Below, piece after piece: positions 7,071-12,612 of a DNA stretch of 12,612 nucleotides (its first letter is position 1; each line of letters begins with the position of its first letter). The stretch covers positions 1 through 12,612 of the forward strand of contig CAAFPB010000316.1 in NCBI GenBank assembly GCA_900764725.1. Reading direction: 5' to 3'. Under the pieces are notes generated by a model, which saw nothing but the letters and a program-made list of their open reading frames with translations, did not search any database and was not told the DNA's origin. Source of the DNA: an uncultured Catenibacterium sp. (lineage in GTDB: Bacteria; Bacillota_I; Bacilli_A; Erysipelotrichales; Coprobacillaceae). Made by a program: the position numbers and the translations under genes.

Positions 7071-9768
7071 TGTCCAGTTCCTCCTTTGATAACTGAGATA
7101 AGGCGATTTCCTGATAGACAGAACATGTTTTCATTAACTCATCATGTGTGCCTTTTCCTACAATCTTACCTTCATCAAGTACGATGATCTGATTTGCATG
7201 CATGATGGATGCAATACGCTGTCCAACGATTAATACAGTGTTATGTGTCTTGGCAGTCATTTCACCTAAACGTTTTCTAAGTGTGGCATCAGTTTTAAAG
7301 TCAAGGGCTGAGAAACTGTCATCAAAGATAAGAATTTCAGGATTTTTTGCAAGAGCTCTCGCAATCGCAAGACGCTGTTTTTGTCCACCTGATACGTTTG
7401 TACCACCCTGAGAGATAGATTCTTTCACACCTAATGGTTTTGTTTCAATGAATTCTTTTGCCTGTGCGACATCAATGACTTCATTTAATTCTTCATCAGA
7501 TAAATCAGGCGCACCATATTTAATATTAGATTCAATTGTACCTGAGAATAATAACCCCTTCTGTGGTACAACACCAATACGTTCTCTTAAATCATGCATA
7601 GAGACATTTCTTACATCTACACCATCTACTGTTACTTGACCTTCTGATACATCATAGAAACGAGGAATAAGGTTAATAAGAGTAGATTTACCTGAACCTG
7701 TTGAACCAATAAAGGCTGTTGTTTCACCAGGACGAGCTGTAAAGTCAATATCAGTAAGTACTGGTTCATCTGCACCAGGATACTTGAATGATACATGTTT
7801 GAATTCTACTAGACCCTTCTTGTCTTCATCAAATGAAGCAATCTGTTCTGGATTTTCAATAGTAGGTTCAGTATTTAATACTTCAGCTACACGGTTTGCA
7901 GCAACACTTGCACGAGGTAACATAACTGCAATCATTGCGACCATTAAGAAGCTCATAACGATGATCATAGCATACTGTAAGAAGGCCATCATTTCACCAA
8001 TCGCAATATTACCTAAATCAACCTGCTTTGCGCCAAAGTAGATAATAAGTAAACTCATACCCTGCATGATAAACATCATGATAGGCATTAATGAAACCAT
8101 CACTCTATTAACGAATAAGTTTGTTTCTGTTAAATCCTTGTTTGCTTGATCAAAACGTTTTTCAGATTCTTCTTCATTTCCAAATGCACGAATAACTAGA
8201 ATACCTGATAAGTTTTCTCTCATGGCTAAGTTTAATTTATCAATTAATTGCTGGACAATCTTGAATTTAGGCATCGCAATCGCAAAAGTGACACCAAGTA
8301 CGCCAAATATAACAATGACAACTAAGAAGATCATCCATGTCATAGAAGGTGAATTCTTGACAGCTTTCATAATACCACCAATACCATTGATTGGGGCAAG
8401 CATACACATTCTTACAACCATCACAACAACCATCTGGATCTGGACGATATCATTAGTACTACGAGTAATTAAAGAGGCTGTAGAGAACTTATTGAACTCA
8501 GTATTAGAGAAGCTTTCAACCTTCTTAAATACAGCTAAGCGTAAATCCTTTGCAACTCCTGCACCAAGTTTTGATGCTAAGAAGGCAGCACAAATAGAAG
8601 CAACAGCACCAAGTAAAGCAATTCCTAACATCTGAATACCTTTGTGGGCAATATACTGGTTCTGTACTTGATTGACATCAGCACCAAGCTTCTTATATTC
8701 AGCTTTAACACCTTCACCAGCTGCAATTTTCATTGTAGATTCACCCATAGTTTTCATCTGTTTATCTACACTTTCAAACATCTTATTGCGTTCTTCTTCA
8801 CCCATTGAACCGATGAAGTAATAAAGATCACCGTTGTTTAAATGAGTTTCCATGGCATCAATCTGAACTTTTGCATCATCTAGTTTCTTTTTAGCTTCAT
8901 CTAATTGTGGCTTGGCAGAAGCAACTTTTTCTTTAGCTTCATCAAGCTGTTTCTTGATTGTAGAAGACTGACTCTTCATAGCTGCCATCTGACTCGCAGA
9001 AGCATTGAGTTTTTCATAACCAGCGACTGCCTGAGAAATACCAGTTAATTGAGCTTGTAATTGATTTTTAGCATCACCATCAGGTAATGCATTATATTGT
9101 GCAGTTAATGTGTTCTTCATTTCTTTGGCTTTTTCATATGAACCAAACTGAGTATTTAGTGTATTTAATGCACTATCATACTGCTTAATAGCTGTCTGCA
9201 TCTGTTCATACTGCTTCACACCCTGATTGTATTTAGCCATACCTGCATTATACTGTTCTAAGCCTTGATTATAGCCATCCAAGCCTTTTTGATAGCCTTC
9301 CTTGGCAGAAGTAATGGCTGAATTAATCTTTGTTTCAAATGACTTATATTGCTTAGTACCAGGCTTCATCTTATTCATAGAATAGACAATCAACATAGGC
9401 TTAGTAAGCACCTTATTGAGTTTTTCTTCATCCATATCTTTTTTCAAGATATATAAAGTCTGATTCTTAGCTTTCTTGAATGTCTTATAATAAGATTTGT
9501 CCACATTCTTTGCGAGAGTCTTCTTATACGCATTCTCTAATACTTTTTGATCTTTAGAAGACATAAATAATAATAAATGATTATATGTGTCTTCGCTTAA
9601 GACAGGTGATACTGCTGAATCAAATCCCCCTGCCTGGATACCACTAGAGACGATATCAGACATATAATCAGGAAGTGTTAATTCAGTATAGGCCTGTCCA
9701 AATATACAAACGATAGCCAATACAAATAATAACCAATATTTCTTAAAATAATTCTTTAATTTAAGCAT
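7063..9768 (-). CDS. Heterodimeric ABC exporter subunit with degenerate ATP site and large extracellular coiled-coil insertion
   Basis: A 901-residue half-transporter, about 300 residues longer than usual. TM1 is about 11-28 and TM2 about 377-398. Between them, where the family normally has a short external loop, lies an insertion of about 320 residues (roughly 45-372). It is rich in Lys, Gln, Ala, Tyr and Asn and contains heptad coiled-coil stretches around 143-310. TM3-TM6 fall near 443-465, 477-498, 555-578 and 592-616. The nucleotide-binding domain has Walker A GSTGSGKST (688-696), Q-loop Gln736, intact signature VSGGQ (792-796), Walker B ILIFD ending at Asp816, Asp817 in place of the catalytic Glu, and Gln850 in place of the H-switch His. 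This is the TM287/BmrC-like partner with the degenerate site. It starts 8 bases inside the end of marR with an AAAGGGG ribosome binding site. The insertion may reach outside the membrane to a cell-surface partner; that is inference. Confidence 0.95.
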   Translation of the reverse strand: MLKLKNYFKKYWLLFVLAIVCIFGQAYTELTLPDYMSDIVSSGIQAGGFDSAVSPVLSEDTYNHLLLFMSSKDQKVLENAYKKTLAKNVDKSYYKTFKKAKNQTLYILKKDMDEEKLNKVLTKPMLIVYSMNKMKPGTKQYKSFETKINSAITSAKEGYQKGLDGYNQGLEQYNAGMAKYNQGVKQYEQMQTAIKQYDSALNTLNTQFGSYEKAKEMKNTLTAQYNALPDGDAKNQLQAQLTGISQAVAGYEKLNASASQMAAMKSQSSTIKKQLDEAKEKVASAKPQLDEAKKKLDDAKVQIDAMETHLNNGDLYYFIGSMGEEERNKMFESVDKQMKTMGESTMKIAAGEGVKAEYKKLGADVNQVQNQYIAHKGIQMLGIALLGAVASICAAFLASKLGAGVAKDLRLAVFKKVESFSNTEFNKFSTASLITRSTNDIVQIQMVVVMVVRMCMLAPINGIGGIMKAVKNSPSMTWMIFLVVIVIFGVLGVTFAIAMPKFKIVQQLIDKLNLAMRENLSGILVIRAFGNEEESEKRFDQANKDLTETNLFVNRVMVSLMPIMMFIMQGMSLLIIYFGAKQVDLGNIAIGEMMAFLQYAMIIVMSFLMVAMIAVMLPRASVAANRVAEVLNTEPTIENPEQIASFDEDKKGLVEFKHVSFKYPGADEPVLTDIDFTARPGETTAFIGSTGSGKSTLINLIPRFYDVSEGQVTVDGVDVRNVSMHDLRERIGVVPQKGLLFSGTIESNIKYGAPDLSDEELNEVIDVAQAKEFIETKPLGVKESISQGGTNVSGGQKQRLAIARALAKNPEILIFDDSFSALDFKTDATLRKRLGEMTAKTHNTVLIVGQRIASIMHANQIIVLDEGKIVGKGTHDELMKTCSVYQEIALSQLSKEELDNE
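9211..9294 (-). repeat. Four tandem YxxG heptads encoded in the exporter insertion
   Basis: Residues 159-186 of the 901-residue ABC subunit are four consecutive seven-residue units of the form Y-x-x-G-hydrophobic-x-x, for example YNQGLEQ and YNAGMAK. A fifth degenerate unit follows at 187-193. A second heptad run with the unit QLDEAKx and relatives occupies residues 274-308. Together they suggest a long helical hairpin. Similar glycine-bearing heptads are known from YhgE/Pip-type and some other Gram-positive surface or membrane proteins. Confidence 0.8.
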
Positions 9769-10213
9769 CGTCTTTCCCCTTTAATTCTTCTTTCATATTC
9801 TTGATAATTACATCAATCATATGCACTACAGCATCATGATCTTCTTTTGTAAGTCCTCTGCTGCATACTTCTTCCATATGCTTCATCTTATCCTTGCATA
9901 TTTCTAGATATTCTTCACCCATCTTAGTTAAACGCACAATAGAATGACGTTTATCATTTGGATTAGGAACACGCACAATATATCCTGCTTCTTCTAGACG
10001 TTTGATTCTTACTGATAATGTTGCATCAGAGATATGAAGACAATGAGCCACTTCTTTTTGAGAATGACCATGTTCTTTAATAATAAATAAAAGACGTGAT
10101 TGATCACCTGTTAAAGGCATATCTTTAAAGTTACGCATCATATACTGTCCTACTACCTTTTTAAGTACTGCCACTTTATCCATCATCTCTTTGACATTCT
10201 CTTCAAAATCCAT
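9761..10213 (-). CDS. MarR-family transcriptional regulator of the ABC exporter operon
   Basis: A 150-residue dimeric winged-helix DNA-binding protein. The helix-turn-helix spans about 51-75 (SQKEVAHCLHISDATLSVRIKRLE as two helices), followed by a wing with the conserved DKR triplet at 87-89. Flanking N- and C-terminal helices (about 1-30 and 100-145) would form the dimer interface. It is the first gene of the operon with the two exporter subunits, and its stop overlaps the next start by 8 bases. Two perfect MarR-type inverted repeats in its own promoter indicate autorepression lifted by a ligand, probably an exported compound. Start ATG at 10211-10213 has AAGGAGGTG four bases upstream. The ligand is unknown. 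Confidence 0.95.
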   Translation of the reverse strand: MDFEENVKEMMDKVAVLKKVVGQYMMRNFKDMPLTGDQSRLLFIIKEHGHSQKEVAHCLHISDATLSVRIKRLEEAGYIVRVPNPNDKRHSIVRLTKMGEEYLEICKDKMKHMEEVCSRGLTKEDHDAVVHMIDVIIKNMKEELKGKDDA

Positions 10214-10231
10214 AATACACCTCCTTGCAAT

Positions 10232-10249
10232 TAGTTAGTATGCTAACTA
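10232..10249. promoter_or_regulatory. MarR-type operator 1
   Basis: TAGTTAG-TATG-CTAACTA is an 18-bp site with perfect 7-bp inverted arms. It covers the predicted transcription start (about 10242) and the first leader bases of the marR operon. Its arms are identical to those of operator 2, and the two centres are 21 bp apart, two helical turns. Binding by the encoded MarR is inferred from position and symmetry. Confidence 0.8.
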
Positions 10250-10277
10250 TTATAGTTAGGGTACTAACTAATGTCAA
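10249..10277 (-). promoter_or_regulatory. Consensus sigma-A promoter of the marR-ABC exporter operon
   Basis: On the minus strand a perfect TTGACA (plus 10272-10277) is followed after exactly 17 bases by a perfect TATAAT (plus 10249-10254). Transcription should start near 10242 with a leader of about 29 nt. Full consensus predicts strong transcription when not repressed, which fits the overlapping operators. The -35 begins one base after the T-tract of the proA terminator. Confidence 0.93.
10253..10270. promoter_or_regulatory. MarR-type operator 2
   Basis: TAGTTAG-GGTA-CTAACTA is an 18-bp inverted repeat with the same 7-bp arms as operator 1. It fills the spacer between the -35 and -10 of the marR promoter, so a bound dimer would block RNA polymerase. 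Confidence 0.8.
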
Positions 10278-10278
10278 T

Positions 10279-10307
10279 AAAAAAAGAGTAGTCTTTTTTA
10301 CTACTCT
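10279..10307 (-). terminator. Rho-independent terminator of proBA
   Basis: On the minus strand AGAGTAGT (plus 10300-10307) pairs perfectly with ACTACTCT (plus 10285-10292) around a loop AAAAAAG, followed by seven T residues (plus 10279-10285, the first overlapping the stem). The proA stop codon TAG (plus 10301-10303) lies in the stem. The marR -35 element follows almost at once. Confidence 0.9.
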
Positions 10308-11539
10308 CTGATCTGACCATTTCCTTCAATTTTATATTGATAAGAACACATTTCCTTTAACCCAAGTGGTCCTCTCGCATGAAGCTTCTGTGTACTGATA
10401 CCGAGTTCTGCTCCAAAACCAAATTCTCCACCATCAGAGAATCTTGTAGAAGCATTATGATACACACAAGCACTATCTAGACTATTCATAAAAAATGCGG
10501 CTGTATCTTCATTTTCAGTAATAATAGATTCTGAATGTTTTGTAGAATATGTATAAATATGATTGATGGCTTCTTCTACTGAATCTACTACACGAATATT
10601 CACAATATAGTCATCATATTCTGTTGCATAGCTATCGCTCGTAACATGTTCACAATTAATGATCTGACAAGTTGTATCATCACCTTTGATTTCTACTTTT
10701 TCAAAGGCTTTTTTTAGTTCTGGTAAGAACTTGTCTGCAACATCTTTATGTACAAGTATTGTTTCTATCGCATTACATACAGAAGGTCTTTGAATCTTCG
10801 CATTGACTGCAATAGTGAGTGCTTTGCCTAGATCTGCATCCTTATCCATATATAGATGACAAATACCAGCGCCTGTTTCAATAACAGGTACTGTCGCATT
10901 CTTAACAACAAATTGAATGAGTCCAGCCCCACCTCTAGGTACAATGACATCCACATATTCATTGGCGTGGATAAGTTCTCCTACGATAGCATGATCTAAT
11001 TCTGTAATAAGTTCAATAGCTCCTTCTGGCAAGATATCTTTTGTGGCATTTTTCATGATTTCTACTAATTTCTTATTTGTATGAATGGCTTCTTTACCAC
11101 CTCTTAAAACACAGGCATTCCCTGATTTTAAACAAAGAGAGGCAATATCTACTGTGACATTAGGACGTGCTTCATAAATGATCCCAAATACACCAATAGG
11201 AACTCTCACTTTAGAAATCTCTAGACCATTAGGTCTAGTCCATGATTCCATCACTTCTCCAATAGGATCAGGTAAAGTGGCTACCTTCTTGACTCCATCA
11301 CTGACTTCTACAATTCTTTCATGAGTAAATAAGAGTCTATCCTGCATCGCTTGAGTCATATTGACTTCCTTGGCATGCGCCATATCTTTTTTGTTGGCTT
11401 CTAATATTTCATCACTATGAGTTATTAATGCATTCGCAATTTTATCTAATGCCTGATTCTTAGTGGATGTTGGCATATTCTTTAAAAGACGTGCAGCAAC
11501 TTTTGCGCGCTTTAATTGTGTTTCTAATAATGTATTCAT
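10301..11539 (-). CDS. proA: Glutamate-5-semialdehyde dehydrogenase (gamma-glutamyl phosphate reductase)
   Basis: Reduces gamma-glutamyl phosphate with NADPH to glutamate-5-semialdehyde, the second step of proline synthesis. At 412 residues it has the normal ProA length and the aldehyde dehydrogenase fold. Visible signatures are GVFGIIYEARPNVTVDIASL (116-135), NACVLRGGKEA (141-151), VPRGGAGLIQFV (200-211), the catalytic Cys255 in QRPSVCNAIET, and the C-terminal EFGFGAELGISTQKLHARGP with the end GNGQIRE. The ATG at 11537-11539 overlaps the proB stop as ATGA. The ribosome binding site GGAGGAAAG lies inside the last proB codons, so translation is probably coupled. This helps hand over the unstable acyl phosphate made by ProB. 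No proC is present in the window. Confidence 0.98.
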   Translation of the reverse strand: MNTLLETQLKRAKVAARLLKNMPTSTKNQALDKIANALITHSDEILEANKKDMAHAKEVNMTQAMQDRLLFTHERIVEVSDGVKKVATLPDPIGEVMESWTRPNGLEISKVRVPIGVFGIIYEARPNVTVDIASLCLKSGNACVLRGGKEAIHTNKKLVEIMKNATKDILPEGAIELITELDHAIVGELIHANEYVDVIVPRGGAGLIQFVVKNATVPVIETGAGICHLYMDKDADLGKALTIAVNAKIQRPSVCNAIETILVHKDVADKFLPELKKAFEKVEIKGDDTTCQIINCEHVTSDSYATEYDDYIVNIRVVDSVEEAINHIYTYSTKHSESIITENEDTAAFFMNSLDSACVYHNASTRFSDGGEFGFGAELGISTQKLHARGPLGLKEMCSYQYKIEGNGQIRE

Positions 11540-12612
11540 CTTCTTTCCTCCAATACAACCATGTTATTCGCATGTACTACTTCATCATAGTCATGACGAT
11601 GTAATATATCATCTATTTCAGAAGACTGATGTCCTTTGATGAGTCTGATTTCATCACTGGCATAATTGACAACACCCTTCGCAATTGTATTTAACTCTTC
11701 ATCCTTGATATCAACAACCTGTCCTTCTAAGAATCTTCCTTCTACTTTTTTAATACCAGTAGCTAAAAGACTGACATGTTTATCAACAATCGCTTTTCTA
11801 CATCCTGCATCTACTATGATTGTTCCTCTAGGTTTTGTACGATAAGCAATCCAATGTCTTCTTGCATTCATATTTGTGCCAGAAGCACCATTAAACCAAG
11901 TACCTTCATTATCTAAAGCATTCAGTATACTATTTTCCTTCTGTCCATTCACAATACACATATGACTACCTAATGCATTAACCATTTGAGCCGCTTTTAG
12001 TTTAGTCGCCATACCACCAGTACCTAAACCACTGACTGCATCTCCTGCATAGCTTAGTATTGTATCATCAATCTTATCAACATAATGAATAAGTACTGCA
12101 TCAGGATCAGTATGAGGGTTACCAGTATAAAGACCATCAATATCACTTACTAGAATCAATAATTGTGCCTCTACAAGAGGAACAATAAGTGAAGCCAATG
12201 TATCATTGTCTCCTACTTTAATTTCATCAACAGCTAAAGCATCATTTTCATTAATAATAGGTACAACACCATAGTTTAATAATGCATTGATTGTATGGTT
12301 TAAGTTCATTAAACGATGACGATCATCAAAGTCATCATGATTTAATAAGATCTGAGAACATTTCATATTAAAGACCTGGAAGATTTCTTCATAGATTTCC
12401 ATTAGTCTTGCCTGTCCAATGGCAGCTAAAGCCTGTTTTTCCGGTAGTGTTTTCGGCTTACTATCTAATCCTAATGCGCCCATACCTGCGGCAATGGCAC
12501 CTGAAGAGACTAAAACAACAATATAGCCTTCTCTTTTTAATTTAGCAATCTGCCATGTTAACATCAATATCTTTTCTTTATTGATTTTTCCATCTTTGTC
12601 ACAAAGTGAGCT
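11536..12612 (-). CDS. proB: Glutamate 5-kinase, N-terminus beyond the window
   Basis: Phosphorylates glutamate to gamma-glutamyl phosphate, the first and normally proline-inhibited step of proline synthesis. The frame stays open to the last base: the residues before the internal TTG/ATG near 12565 read SSLCDKDGKINKEKI, which match the GTSSL region of ProB. The true start is therefore outside the window and only roughly ten residues are missing. The amino-acid kinase domain shows VVLVSSGAIAAGMGALG, IINENDALAVDEIKVGDND, LLILVSDIDGLYTGNP and SGLGTGGMATKLKAAQ. A C-terminal PUA domain begins around RGTIIVDAGCRKAIV and runs to the end, as in long-form ProB enzymes. It is directly upstream of proA with a 4-base overlap. 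Its promoter and any T-box or other leader control lie outside the window. Confidence 0.97.
   Translation of the reverse strand, partial: SSLCDKDGKINKEKILMLTWQIAKLKREGYIVVLVSSGAIAAGMGALGLDSKPKTLPEKQALAAIGQARLMEIYEEIFQVFNMKCSQILLNHDDFDDRHRLMNLNHTINALLNYGVVPIINENDALAVDEIKVGDNDTLASLIVPLVEAQLLILVSDIDGLYTGNPHTDPDAVLIHYVDKIDDTILSYAGDAVSGLGTGGMATKLKAAQMVNALGSHMCIVNGQKENSILNALDNEGTWFNGASGTNMNARRHWIAYRTKPRGTIIVDAGCRKAIVDKHVSLLATGIKKVEGRFLEGQVVDIKDEELNTIAKGVVNYASDEIRLIKGHQSSEIDDILHRHDYDEVVHANNMVVLEERR

Noticed and set aside
8222..8635. Plus-strand open frame inside the 901-residue ABC subunit gene
   Set aside because: It is a shadow of the opposite-strand gene, with no ribosome binding site and a low-complexity product without recognisable domains.
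9211..9294. DNA tandem repeat or CRISPR-like array
   Set aside because: The periodicity is at protein level (seven-residue heptads). The DNA units differ from each other, and there are no spacers.
12562..12567. proB starting at the internal TTG or ATG near 12565
   Set aside because: The frame stays open to the window edge, and the residues before it match the conserved N-terminal region of glutamate 5-kinase, so the real start is outside the window.

Overview
The window is AT-rich bacterial DNA from a low-GC Gram-positive (Bacillota). Evidence for this is strong AGGAGG-type ribosome binding sites, near-consensus sigma-A promoters, U-tract terminators and tightly packed, overlapping genes. 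A MarR regulator in front of a heterodimeric ABC exporter with a long extracellular insertion would fit a gut Erysipelotrichia/Coprobacillaceae-type or related anaerobe. That placement is an inference from protein style, not proven. No phage, transposon, CRISPR, tRNA or rRNA signal was seen, and no stretch over 300 bases lacks a gene. Bases 1-40 hold nothing recognisable.

All but one gene lie on the minus strand, so the order of transcription runs from the right edge to the left. (1) 12612-10301: proB (N-terminus cut by the window edge) and proA, overlapping by 4 bases, give the first two steps of proline synthesis from glutamate and end in a strong terminator. (2) 10277-5199: a MarR-family repressor gene and the two halves of a heterodimeric ABC exporter, each overlapping the next by 8 bases. 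They are transcribed from a perfect TTGACA-N17-TATAAT promoter that carries two identical-arm MarR-type operators, and closed by a perfect hairpin terminator. (3) 5218-3633: an AANAT-like GNAT acetyltransferase and a CinA-like protein lacking a recognisable amidase domain, joined by an ATGA overlap. (4) 3051-3654, plus strand: a small alpha/beta-hydrolase-like protein with a putative Ser-Asp-His triad. It has its own promoter, and its start region is a perfect 10-bp-arm inverted repeat. Its terminator hairpin contains the stop codons of both convergent genes. (5) 3009-41: purA and guaA in one operon, covering the committed adenine branch and the last guanine step from IMP.

The most unusual items are four. 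One is the roughly 320-residue extracellular coiled-coil insertion in the 901-residue ABC subunit, which contains tandem YxxG heptads. The second is the paired MarR operators spaced 21 bp apart around the -10. The third is the palindrome over the start of the hydrolase gene. The fourth is the CinA-like protein whose C-terminal amidase domain is replaced by a short divergent tail. The rest is ordinary housekeeping metabolism.
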